64,000 nucleotides of DNA from positions 62,001-126,000 of the forward strand of contig CAWDKZ010000007.1 of NCBI GenBank assembly GCA_963803025.1, written 5' to 3'. Of this stretch, positions 33,490-41,287 are shown piece after piece; position 1 is the first letter of the stretch; each line of letters begins with the position of its first letter. Position numbers and translations under genes: made by a program. The notes under the pieces are model-generated. The model saw only the letters and a program-made list of their open reading frames with translations, was not told the DNA's origin and ran no database searches. The DNA is from Bog-793 sp963803025 (GTDB lineage Bacteria; Actinomycetota; Acidimicrobiia; Acidimicrobiales; Bog-793).

Positions 33490-35427
33490 CCCGAGTTTGA
33501 CGACCCCTTTACGTAACTGCAGGTGGGACGGGGCGCGCGCGGGTCGTGTTTCCACTACGGGGCGGACATCTGCCCAGCTCAGGCGATCGTGGCCCTGTCC
33601 CAGCTCGAGGTGTCGACACCGAGGGCCTTCAGCACCTTGGCCTGGAGGGCGTTGCGCCGGGTGACGAGTTCGATCTCGCGCCCTGCGGCCTCGATGTGGT
33701 GAAGGCGGATCCGGGCGAGTTCGGCGATGGCGCGCCGCGGGGTCATCGTCTGCTCGGGAAGGTCCGGATCGTTGACCTGCGCGTGGGCGAGGTCGTTCCC
33801 CATCACAGCCTCGATCACCGCGGCGATGACGCAGAGTGCGACGTGACCGCGCACCCGTTCCTCCGTGAAGTGGTGGACCGGCCGCAGCGAGAGGAAGTCC
33901 TTCAGCACACGGAAGCGCCGCTCGACGTTCATGAGGCTCCGGTAGTGGCGGACGACCTGGGCCGTCGAGGCCTCCGCCGGTGACAGCGACGTCGTGATCA
34001 CGTAGCGACCGGCAAGGGCGTGCTCCTCGTAGTCGAGGGCTTCGTCGTCGAAGGCCCAGGAGAACCGCCCGGGACGGATCGTGGTCGTGAACAGCCGCGT
34101 GACGCCCGAGTCACGCAGGATCCGGTCCGCCGCGGCCCCGATCTTCGCCGGGTCGACGAGCTTGCCGGCCCGTACCCGGGCCTCGAGGGCGATCAATCCG
34201 TCCTCAGCGTGGGAAAGGAGCTCCTCCCGCCGGTGGTCGTCACGCCGGCGGCGCGGGGCGAGTCGACGACCACGTAGCGGCGTCCGCCGTGCGCGATCTC
34301 ACAGGCCGAGGAACGGCCCTCTTCCACCGGGACCCAGGTCACGTCGTCGCGCTGCGCAGACTCGAGGACGGCGGCGACGTCCGCGTCGCGGTGCAGGCGC
34401 GTGGCCAAGACGTGGTCGAAGCCGGCCTCGCTCACGGCGTCGAGATTCGCCTCGGTGATGAGCCCCCGGTCGGCAACGAGGGCGATCTTGCCGACGCCGA
34501 AGCGGTACTGGAGATCGGCCATGACGCCGGGCAGGGTTGCCGAGTCCTTGGTGTTTCCCGGGAACACGTGGTGCGCGAGCGGGATTCCGTCGCCGGTGAC
34601 CAAGAGGCCGATCATCACCTGGGGACGGTCGCCCCGGTGGTCGCGGCTGTAGCCGAAGGCCCGGGAAGGGAATGCCGGCGAGTCATGGGTGGTGCTCTCG
34701 AAGTAGGTCGAGGTGAGGTCGTAGCAGCAGAGGCGGAGATCGAGGTTGGCGAGGTCCGTGAGACGCCGGTAGAGGTGGGATTCGACGGCGTCCTTCTCCG
34801 CGGAGAGCACGTCGAGGGCGCGGTAGCACTGGGCGAGCGAGGGTGGCGCGACGCCGGCGGGGAGCGCCACGTCGGAAAGCCACTCGAGGATCGTCCGGCG
34901 CTTGGAGACGGGCCGGAGGAGGCGGTTCGCCAGCAGCACGAGGACGGTGTCCTCGAGATGGCGCGAGCCCCTTGCCGCACCGAGCGACGCGAACAGCTCG
35001 TCGAGGCCGAGCCGGGAGAAGTAGGTCCCGACCGCGGCGACCCCGCCGAGAGACGGCGCCCCGGCGGCCTCGAGGGAAGAGGAGGCGACCCAGGACCCCT
35101 CGGCGTGGGTGGACAGCGCGGCGATGATCCGGTCGAGTTGGCCGGACTCCCGCAGCTCGCTCACCTCGCCGAGGCGCAGCAGCGTGTTGTGGGTGTTCTT
35201 CCCCCCGACCCGCACCGCTTCGACGAGGGAGAGGTACGTGTAGGCCTTGTCGCCCCGTCTGCGTACCGTCGTCTTCACGAACACGTATTGAGACTAGGCG
35301 ATACGTCAGTGAATGTCGAGTATCTGTCGCCCCTACGCCGAGCATCCGAACGACCGAATTCCGACAAGGACTCCCTGGTCAAGACGTTGTGACAATGAGA
35401 TTCGAGGCTCAGGTCGTCAAACTCGGG
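33490..35427 (-). mobile_element. IS1634-type insertion sequence inside arsM
   Basis: 1938-bp element with 16-bp perfect terminal inverted repeats, CCCGAGTTTGACGACC at 33490-33505 and its complement at 35412-35427. It is flanked by a 5-bp target duplication TCCGA at 33485-33489 and 35428-35432. Excising it restores the arsM reading frame across the junction. The ends, size and transposase similarity fit the IS1634 group of IS4-like elements. Its transposase is frameshifted, so this copy may not move by itself. Confidence 0.92.
33579..35284 (-). pseudogene. IS1634-type transposase, split by a frameshift
   Basis: Two adjacent frames form one transposase of about 568 residues. The 5' part (34193-35284) holds LSLVEAVRVGGKNTHNTLL, CYDLTSTYFES (catalytic Asp), GYSRDHRGDRPQVMIGLLV and LVADRGLITEANL (second Asp). 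The 3' part (33579-34196) holds SLMNVERRFRVLKDFLSLRP (catalytic Glu region) and HVALCVIAAVIE. They are joined by a -1 shift near 34243-34256, where RRRDDHRREELLSHAEDG becomes readable. No classical slippery heptamer is seen. Confidence 0.85.
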
Positions 35428-35432
35428 TCCGA

Positions 35433-35964
35433 GATGGCGAGACGCCCGCCGGGCCGCAGCACGCGGAACGCCTCGCGGAACACGGCGGGCTTGTCCCCCG
35501 ACAGGTTGACGACACAGTTCGAGATGACGACGTCGACCGATCCGTCGGGCAGCGGAACCGCCTCGATCGTGCCCTCCAAGAACTCGGCGTTCGTCACGCC
35601 GGCGTCGGCCTGATTGCGCCTCGCGAGGACGAGCATCTCCGGCGTCATGTCCAAGCCGTAGGCCATGCCGGTCGGCGCGACACGACGGGCGGACAGCAGC
35701 ACGTCGATCCCCCCGCCCGAGCCGAGATCGAGGACGACCTCGCCCGGGCGGAGATCGGCGAGGAGCGTCGGGTTGCCGCAGCCGAGCGACGCGGCGAGGG
35801 CCGCTTCCGGCAGCACGTCGGCCTCGCCTTCCCCGTAGAGCGTGCGGCCGAAGACACCTTCCGTCGCCTTGGCCGGTCCGCAGCACGACGCCTCCGCCGC
35901 GCGGGCCGCCTCGGCGTAGCGCGCGCGCCGCCTCTCTGATCTCATCCGCGTCCCGCGTGGTCAT
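35433..35964 (-). pseudogene. arsM: 5' fragment of arsM (arsenite methyltransferase)
   Basis: N-terminal 175 residues of an SAM-dependent As(III) methyltransferase: ASCCGPA (first Cys pair), the SAM loop LDLGSGGGIDVLLSARRV, LDMTPEMLVLARRNQADAG and ISNCVVNLSGDK with a catalytic Cys, ending GGRLAIS at the IS junction. The coupled ATG at 35964 (ATGA overlap with arsC, AGGAGA upstream) leads to EIREAARA and then a +1 shift into RARYAEAARAA. An ATG at 35945 enters the second frame directly. The enzyme makes methylated, volatile arsenicals. Confidence 0.88.
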
Positions 35965-36428
35965 ATCGGTCTCCTTCGGTCGCTGAACGGTTTCGGTCGT
36001 GAAGGCGGCGCCGGGCCCGCGGCGTCAGCGGCGAGCTCTGCAACGAGGGCTCGGACGCGCGCGTCGATCTCCTCGCGGACCCGGCGGACGTCATCAAGTC
36101 CGAGCCCGGCGGGGTCCTCGAGCTCCCAGTCGAGATACCGCTTTCCCGGGAAGACGGGGCAGGTGTCGCCACAGCCCATGGTCACGACGACGTCCGCGTC
36201 CTGCGCGAGCTCGTTCGTCAGCAACTTCGGTTGCTCGGCGGCGATATCGATGCCGACCTCGCGCATCGCCTCGACGACCGCCGGATGCAACTGGTCAGCC
36301 GGCTCGGAGCCCGCTGAACGGATCGTCACCCGGCCGCCCGCGTACCTCGCGAGCAGCGCAGCGGCCATCTGGGAGCGCCCGGCGTTGTGCACGCAGACGA
36401 ACAGGATCTCCGGCTTCTCCTTGGTCAC
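35961..36428 (-). CDS. arsC: Arsenate reductase, low-molecular-weight phosphatase type
   Basis: 155-aa arsenate reductase that converts As(V) to As(III). The phosphatase-type loop is VCVHNAGRSQ with Cys12 and Arg18; redox cysteines Cys86 and Cys90 lie in MGCGDTCPVFPG and the general-acid Asp in DWELEDPAG. This pattern fits the thioredoxin- or mycothiol-linked class. GTG 36428 overlaps the aquaporin stop (GTGA) and the stop overlaps arsM (ATGA), giving a tightly coupled aqpS-arsC-arsM operon. Confidence 0.93.
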   Translation of the reverse strand: MTKEKPEILFVCVHNAGRSQMAAALLARYAGGRVTIRSAGSEPADQLHPAVVEAMREVGIDIAAEQPKLLTNELAQDADVVVTMGCGDTCPVFPGKRYLDWELEDPAGLGLDDVRRVREEIDARVRALVAELAADAAGPAPPSRPKPFSDRRRPI

Positions 36429-37171
36429 ACGGCCTCCTCGTGGGGGATGACGACGCCTTGGGCGCCACGGCGCATCTGCGGATAGAGCACGGCGACGCAG
36501 CACGCGCCCAACGCGCCGCCGAGGAGCTCGAATCCCGTGAAGGGGCCGACAGATCCCGGTGCGATGCCGGCGAAGGTGTTCGAACACATCCGGGCGAGGG
36601 CGACCGCCGGATTGGCGAAGCTCGTCGAGGACGTGAACCAGTACGCCGCGGCGATGTACGCGCCGACGGCGAACAGTGCCAGGTGCGCGCGACCGGATCG
36701 CGTGAGGCTGAACACGACGAGGACGAAGCCGAAGGAGGCGATGGCCTCAGCGAAGAGGTGCGGCCCGCTCGAGCGATGATGGGTGGAGAGCGAGACCGCG
36801 GCATCGCCGAACATCGTGTTCGCTGCGATCGCCCCGGAGACGCCACCGGCGAACTGCGCAGTGACGTAGATGCACGCGACCTTCGTCGACACGCCGCCGA
36901 AGAGGCGATCGACGAGCGTGACGACGGGGTTGAGATGGGCGCCCGACACCGGTCCGAGCGCAAGGATCATGGCCGCGAGCACGGCCGCAGTGGCAAGGGT
37001 GTTCTCGAGCAGTTCGATCCCGACGGCACCTGGTGACAGACGCTGGGCCGCGATGCCCGACCCGACGATCGCGGCGACGAGGAAGGCCGTCCCGACGAAC
37101 TCGGCCAGTGCCTTGTGGCTCCAGACGCATCGCTCAGCGGGACGTCGTCGCATCAGTCCGCACTGCAGCAC
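36425..37171 (-). CDS. aqpS: MIP-family aquaglyceroporin of the ars operon
   Basis: 248-aa membrane channel with six helices and two half-helix motifs: HLNPVVTL (NPV in place of NPA) and FANPAVALAR. In ars operons without a pump, AqpS-type channels let As(III) leave the cell after ArsC reduction. Possible starts are GTG 37171 or ATG 37153, before the first helix EFVGTAFLVAAIVGSG. Its upstream regulatory region is cut 71 bp away by the IS1595 element. Confidence 0.88.
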   Translation of the reverse strand: MLQCGLMRRRPAERCVWSHKALAEFVGTAFLVAAIVGSGIAAQRLSPGAVGIELLENTLATAAVLAAMILALGPVSGAHLNPVVTLVDRLFGGVSTKVACIYVTAQFAGGVSGAIAANTMFGDAAVSLSTHHRSSGPHLFAEAIASFGFVLVVFSLTRSGRAHLALFAVGAYIAAAYWFTSSTSFANPAVALARMCSNTFAGIAPGSVGPFTGFELLGGALGACCVAVLYPQMRRGAQGVVIPHEEAV

Positions 37172-37306
37172 CGGATCGACTCGGGCAGCTCAGCTCGATC
37201 CGCGCTCCTGCCACGGTGTCCTCCACTAGATTGATCAACGTGGTAATTGTACCTTCACTGTAGAAGCTGGGGCACCTTGGCAAGGTGAAGAGCGGTGAGC
37301 GCGGCG

Positions 37307-38107
37307 TCAGAAGAACCGCGCGAACGGCGGGATCAATTCATCGCGGAACCAGTCGGCGAAGAACCCGAGCCACCAGACCGGTTCTCTGGCGAGTGGTCCT
37401 CGGTTCCCGAACGCTACCTGCGGAACGAATGTCAGATTTGGGTCAAGTTGCGAATACGGAGTTTCGTAGGTGACCTTGGCGACTTTCTCGTCGTGTACGA
37501 GCGGCTTTCCGAAGAAGCGAATCGTGTTCCTCGGCGGAGCGTCGGGATGGCCCACCAGGTAGGAAGTGACTCCTTCTCTGACAGCCTGAGCTACGACGAT
37601 GATCTCCCGATGTTTGTCGATGACGTCGAGACTGTTGATATTGAGAAGCCGTTTACCCTCATTCCCTCCGTGGTACGGCTGTATTGCCTCGATCATCTCC
37701 ATGGCCTCCGTGGAGATGCCGCCCGCTATGTAGAGCGGTGCGGGCTCCAACTGCCCGGTGCTGGGATTGCGGAGACATCGGCTGCGTCTGATGGGAAAAT
37801 AGGTTTTGTCGGTGGGGATGCCTCCGTTCGCTCGAACCAGTTGGCAGGCCAGGTGGTCGAGGGCCGACCTGAGATTGTGGACGCAGTCTCCGACGATGGC
37901 ACTCCATCGGGGATCGGGGGATGGGGCGTCTTTGACCCGGTAGATGTGCTCTCGGCCGTCTCCGTGGATTTCGCCGACGAAGACATATGCGCCACGCTCA
38001 AACAAGGTCTCCACTTCGTTATAGAGCGTTTCGTAGTGGAACCGCGCTCGCTCTACTTTGACCATGACGCCGTCAAGCGAGGGTTTCTGTCGCCGCTTGC
38101 TACTCAT
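37307..38107 (-). CDS. IS1595 passenger gene, unknown function
   Basis: 266-aa soluble protein, lower in GC than the flanking chromosome. The most recognisable part is GDCVHNLRSALDHLACQLV near residue 73-90; the N-R-S-A-L-D-H helix occurs in a widespread family of uncharacterised 230-280-aa proteins with a HEPN-like look. No catalytic residues can be named. ATG 38107 lies 19 bp from the divergent small gene. Being inside the element's inverted repeats, it moves with the transposon. Confidence 0.75.
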   Translation of the reverse strand: MSSKRRQKPSLDGVMVKVERARFHYETLYNEVETLFERGAYVFVGEIHGDGREHIYRVKDAPSPDPRWSAIVGDCVHNLRSALDHLACQLVRANGGIPTDKTYFPIRRSRCLRNPSTGQLEPAPLYIAGGISTEAMEMIEAIQPYHGGNEGKRLLNINSLDVIDKHREIIVVAQAVREGVTSYLVGHPDAPPRNTIRFFGKPLVHDEKVAKVTYETPYSQLDPNLTFVPQVAFGNRGPLAREPVWWLGFFADWFRDELIPPFARFF

Positions 38108-38126
38108 TTAGTAACCTTGGAGTGGA

Positions 38127-38309
38127 ATGCCAGAGAGCCCGAAGGACGACAAGGTCGAGCAGCCGACGACGTACACCCCCAAGGGCCTACGCGTCCCGGT
38201 ACCCAAACGCAGCGACTTCTTCCGCAACCTGACGAGGGTTGCGAAGCCACGGAAGAGGCCCGATGACTCAACTCCCAGCCGCCCGGAGGATGAGCGACAG
38301 GAACATTGA
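38127..38309 (+). CDS. Small basic protein, second IS1595 passenger
   Basis: 60-aa, highly charged: TTYTPKGLRVPVPKRSDFF, then RNLTRVAKPRKRPDD. The KGLxVPVPKRxDFxxNLxxVAKP pattern looks like a conserved small-protein family. ATG 38127 has GGAG 6 nt upstream. It is divergent from the 266-aa passenger and its last 42 bp overlap the transposase 3' end. Function unknown. Confidence 0.5.
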   Translation: MPESPKDDKVEQPTTYTPKGLRVPVPKRSDFFRNLTRVAKPRKRPDDSTPSRPEDERQEH

Positions 38310-39218
38310 GCGACCATCCTGGCGGTGGTTGTACCGCCAGGCGTACTCGTCAAGGTATCCCTGTAAGTGCTTCACGGAGACGAAGTGATGCGCGCCCGAG
38401 ATGCCGCGCTTCACCAGCGACCAGAACCCCTCGATGGTCTGCGTGTGGATGTTCCCGCTCACGTAAACCTTGGCGGAGTGGTTGATCGAGAAGTGCTCGA
38501 ACCCGGCCTTGCGCAGACCTCGGTAGGTCTTGGCGTCGTCGGTGTAGACGACCGCTCCAGGCGTCACCGACGCCCGGATGTGGGGCATGAGCGTGGGCCG
38601 TTGAGTGCTCGCCACGACGTGTGCCGACACTTTCCCGCCACGCTCCACGATCCCGAACACCGGCGTCTTGTTCTCCAACGCCCAGCGTCGGATATCGGCG
38701 TAGCCCTTGACCTCGCCGACGCGGGGACGGCCGCCCATGTAGGTCTCATCCATCTCTACCGGACCGTCCATCGGCCCGACACCTTCGCCCATCAGCTCGG
38801 TTCGGATCAGGTGGAACATGCGCCACGCGGTCTTGTACGTGACGCCAAGCTCCCGTTCGAGCTGCTTGGCGGAGATGCCGCATCGAGTGCTGGTCATCAG
38901 CCACATGGCGTAGAACCACAGGTGCAGCGACGTGGACGACTTGTGGAAGATCGTTCCGGCTGTCGGGTGCATGTGCAGCCCACAGGCGGTGCAGGTCCAG
39001 GACTGGCGTTGCTGCTTGGTCCCGTACCGCTTGAACTCGCGGATTTCCTCGCACCGAGGGCAGTGGGCGTGGTTCGGCTCGCCCGTCTCGCAACGGGTGC
39101 GCCAGAGCCATTGCAGGCAAGCCTCGTCGTCGGGAAAGTCGCGCATGAACTCCATGAGCGAGTAGTCCGATTCGGAAGCCGTGGAGCGCTTGGGGTCTTT
39201 GCGGTTTGCCGGTGCCAT
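38268..39218 (-). CDS. IS1595-family transposase
   Basis: 316-aa transposase, complete. An N-terminal zinc ribbon (CPRCEE, then CTACGLHMHPTAGTIF) precedes the DDE-type core: PVEMDETYMGG (first Asp), VVYTDDAKTY (second Asp) and TQTIEGFWSLVKRGI (acidic third site). ATG 39218 is preceded by TATAGT at 39226-39231 (7 nt spacer) and TTGACT at 39247-39252 inside the terminal repeat, so the element's own end supplies the promoter for a leaderless mRNA. Confidence 0.95.
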   Translation of the reverse strand: MAPANRKDPKRSTASESDYSLMEFMRDFPDDEACLQWLWRTRCETGEPNHAHCPRCEEIREFKRYGTKQQRQSWTCTACGLHMHPTAGTIFHKSSTSLHLWFYAMWLMTSTRCGISAKQLERELGVTYKTAWRMFHLIRTELMGEGVGPMDGPVEMDETYMGGRPRVGEVKGYADIRRWALENKTPVFGIVERGGKVSAHVVASTQRPTLMPHIRASVTPGAVVYTDDAKTYRGLRKAGFEHFSINHSAKVYVSGNIHTQTIEGFWSLVKRGISGAHHFVSVKHLQGYLDEYAWRYNHRQDGRSMFLSLILRAAGS

Positions 39219-39271
39219 GAGAACTACTATAGCGCAGGGCATATACAGTCAAGGGATAATTACCATCAACG

Positions 39272-39300
39272 TCGATGTGAGACTATCGCGGTTACATCGA
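39272..39300. promoter_or_regulatory. Inverted repeat in the arsR promoter (possible ArsR site)
   Basis: TCGATGT (39272-39278) and ACATCGA (39294-39300) form a perfect 7-bp inverted repeat with a 15-bp spacer. It overlaps the -35 region (TTACAT near 39292-39297) of arsR, whose -10 is CAGGAT at 39314-39319, 6 nt before the ATG. Binding by ArsR would repress its own gene. The assignment is by position only. Confidence 0.45.
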
Positions 39301-39325
39301 TAGCTGTCAATGTCAGGATGGTGTC

Positions 39326-39676
39326 ATGGCCGACGTCGGGACCAAGCAGGCGCTCTCGGTTGGCCGTGAGCCGTGCTGTACGCCGCTCTCCGAAGGTCCG
39401 TTGAGCGAGAACGAGTCCGCCCAACTTGCCGTCGTCCTTGGTGCCCTGGCGGACCCTGTGCGGTTGCGCCTGCTCTCGATCATCGCGGCCGCCGGCGAGG
39501 TGTGCAGCTGCAACCTCGAAGAGCCGCTCGGCAGGAGTCAGCCGACGATCTCGCATCACACGCGTGTGCTCGCCGAAGCGGGGCTGATCGAGGGCGAGAA
39601 GCGCGGCAAGTGGACCTGGTGGCAGGTCGTTCCGGAGCGGCTCGCGACGGTGCGCCGTTTCCTCGGCGGTTCGTAG
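39326..39676 (+). CDS. arsR: ArsR arsenic-responsive repressor
   Basis: 116-aa winged-helix repressor of the ArsR/SmtB family. The DNA-binding helix is GRSQPTISHHTRVLAEAGLI. As(III) ligands are likely: Cys60 and Cys62 in EVCSCNLEEPL plus Cys17 and Cys18 in the N-terminal arm. This combines the classical CxC motif with the N-terminal Cys pair seen in actinobacterial (Corynebacterium) ArsR. Before the IS1595 insertion it would have faced aqpS across a short intergenic region. Confidence 0.93.
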   Translation: MADVGTKQALSVGREPCCTPLSEGPLSENESAQLAVVLGALADPVRLRLLSIIAAAGEVCSCNLEEPLGRSQPTISHHTRVLAEAGLIEGEKRGKWTWWQVVPERLATVRRFLGGS

Positions 39677-39997
39677 CGCGCGAACTCGTGCGCGAGGAGC
39701 ACCCGCCGGGGTCGTGGAGAGGATCCCCGGAGCGTGTGCCGCGGATCCCCCCCGGGAGACACACCAGGTGTCGTGAGACTGCGCACGGATCGACGCCGTC
39801 GGCCCGGGCGAGCAGTCGCCGCAGCGACGAGTCGGCGCGACTCCGGGCGCATGGTGGGACCGGGCTGGCGACGAGGGGTCGCCCGCCCGCCGAGCGGTCC
39901 CGCGCCAGCTGTGTCGCTCCTCGTATGGAGTCATCAGGAAGCTCACAGGAAACGAGGGCATCCTGTGAGGGCAGCGTGAGAGGAAGGCCGATCCGAG
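39677..39997. other. Intergenic region upstream of the DUF5666 gene
   Basis: About 320 bp with no convincing gene on either strand. It contains the 9-bp inverted repeat at 39942-39969. No remnant of a known ars gene such as acr3 was recognised. Confidence 0.5.
39942..39969. promoter_or_regulatory. 9-bp inverted repeat upstream of the DUF5666 gene
   Basis: CTCACAGGA (39942-39950) and TCCTGTGAG (39961-39969) are perfect complements with a 10-bp spacer, 28 bp before the start codon at 39998. It could be an operator, for example of a response regulator, or an mRNA hairpin just before the ribosome-binding site. Confidence 0.45.
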
Positions 39998-40612
39998 ATG
40001 AACGAGCACGAAGAACCCACCCCCGGGCCGACCGCGCCACCCGACCAGCCCGGCCACGAGGGCGGCGGCCAGCCGGGCCGCCGGGCCCCCGATCCCGTGG
40101 CGCCGGGCGAGATCGGCCCCGGCGGCCCCAGACGCCTGCTCGCCAGTCGTGCGACCGGCTGGGCGGTAGCCGGCGTGTTGGCGTGCGCCGTCGTCGGACT
40201 GTCGGTCGCCCTGGCGAGCACGTCGTCGACGCCCGTCGCCCGGATCTCGATCGGTGCCACGGTGCCGGGTCGCTTCGGCCCCGTGCTGCCGGGTCGCTTC
40301 AACGCCGGCAGCGCTCCTTTCGGTGGTCGGCTCGGCTACGGCGAGCGCGGTGCCGTCGGCACCGTCGACCATGTCTCCGCCACGCGCTTCACGATGACGA
40401 CGCGCGCCGGCGAGAAACTGACCGTCGACGAGCGATCCTCCACCGTCTACCGCGAGGGGGCGAGCTCGGCGTCCGCCAGCGCGGTGAAGCACGGCGCCAC
40501 CGTCCTCGTGTTCGGCTCCTCGCGCGGCTCGACGATCCAGGCGGCGCAGGTCGACGTGCTGCCCGCGGGTGGCGCGCCCTTCGGTCCCCCCGCTACGGCG
40601 CCGGCGGCGTGA
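39998..40612 (+). CDS. Membrane-anchored DUF5666-like extracytoplasmic protein
   Basis: 204-aa protein: a Pro/Gly-rich cytoplasmic N-terminus of about 48 residues, one membrane helix (GWAVAGVLACAVVGLSVALA), a Gly/Phe-rich linker, then a small beta-domain (GTVDHVSATRFTMTTRAGEK, then LTVDERSSTVYREG, VKHGATVLVFGS). That domain resembles DUF5666-type OB-like domains often controlled by two-component systems. ATG 39998 has GAGAGGAAGG upstream. Function unknown. Confidence 0.75.
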   Translation: MNEHEEPTPGPTAPPDQPGHEGGGQPGRRAPDPVAPGEIGPGGPRRLLASRATGWAVAGVLACAVVGLSVALASTSSTPVARISIGATVPGRFGPVLPGRFNAGSAPFGGRLGYGERGAVGTVDHVSATRFTMTTRAGEKLTVDERSSTVYREGASSASASAVKHGATVLVFGSSRGSTIQAAQVDVLPAGGAPFGPPATAPAA

Positions 40613-40676
40613 TCGGCACCTCCCCGCCCCTCGGCGTGCCGGGGGCGGGTCGATTGCCGGCGATTGGTGCGAGCCG

Positions 40677-40976
40677 CTAGTCGCGGCCTCGTAGCAGCGA
40701 GACTCGGAACGGGCGGAGCTCGCCCCGGGCGAAGCCGCCGGCGATGGCGGGATCTTCCCCCATGACGAGGCGAGCCGCCGTCTCGTCGGGTGCCTCGAAG
40801 ATCGCGATGCCGGTGTTGATCCTGCCCAACGTGGGGCCCGCCAGGATGAGCGTCCCGTCGGCGAGGAGGCGCCGAAAGCGGCGGAGATGGGCTTCCCAGG
40901 CCACGCTCTCCGTGGCGGTCATCGTCTCGGCGAAGTCGTCACGCGGCGGATGCACGAAGTAGATCCACTCGGCCAT
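40677..40976 (-). CDS. YciI-like protein
   Basis: 99-aa ferredoxin-like fold protein of the YciI/YCII family. It begins MAEWIYFVHPPRDDFAETM and holds HLRRFRRLLADGTLILAGP with the family's Asp and GGFARGELRPFRVSLL. The family has dehalogenase-like or isomerase-like members but most are uncharacterised. ATG 40976 is preferred over an upstream GTG because the conserved fold begins right there. Confidence 0.85.
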   Translation of the reverse strand: MAEWIYFVHPPRDDFAETMTATESVAWEAHLRRFRRLLADGTLILAGPTLGRINTGIAIFEAPDETAARLVMGEDPAIAGGFARGELRPFRVSLLRGRD

Positions 40977-41287
40977 GGGCGGAGTCTGACAGGCGGCGGG
41001 TCGACGCGGCAGACCCACGGGAGGCTTCGTCCGCGTCTGTCACTGCGGTTGCCGACGGTCGGGCGGCGACCCGCAACGCCGCGACGCGCGACGGGCACGC
41101 CGCGCACCACCGGGCGCGGCGAGCCACGGGTGGCACGGGTCGACCCGCGTCGACCGCGCGGCGTCGGACCCGGGCCGACCGAGCCTGGGGCAACCGCTCG
41201 GTCACCACATCCCTCGGTCGAGACGTGGCATCCTTGAGCGGACGTGAAGCGGGTCCCGTGAGGCCCGCACGGACGACGGGGAGCGCG
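40977..41287. other. Leader and promoter region of the pyr operon
   Basis: 311 bp between the YciI-like start and pyrR. No gene. It holds the PyrR-binding hairpin (41249-41268) and other small inverted repeats, e.g. CCGAGC at about 41179 with GCTCGG. I see no good -10 box, so the transcription start is uncertain. Confidence 0.55.
41249..41268 (+). promoter_or_regulatory. Probable PyrR-binding hairpin in the pyr leader
   Basis: GCGGGTC / GGCCCGC form a 7-bp stem (one G-U) around the hexaloop CCGTGA. The core GGTCCCGTGAGGCC fits the PyrR binding-loop consensus ARUCCNGNGAGGYU at all but the two ends. It lies 9 nt before the GGGGAG ribosome-binding site (41278-41283) and 19 nt before the pyrR GTG. 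This suggests UMP-dependent PyrR repression of translation, as reported for mycobacteria. Confidence 0.7.

Larger units (their letters stand above)
37242..39264. mobile_element. IS1595-family element with passenger genes
   Basis: 2023-bp element bounded by 26-bp imperfect inverted repeats (21 matches; outer bases GGTAATT, core CCTTnACTGTA) at 37242-37267 and 39239-39264. An 8-bp duplication ATCAACGT flanks it at 37234-37241 and 39265-39272, as expected for IS1595. It carries the transposase plus two divergent non-transposase genes, and it separates arsR from the aqpS operon. Its internal DNA looks lower in GC than the host genes. Confidence 0.93.

Noticed and set aside
34243..34256. Programmed -1 frameshift site in the IS1634-type transposase
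   Set aside because: No X XXY YYZ heptamer or downstream pseudoknot is apparent, and other single-base breaks in the window suggest a simple indel.
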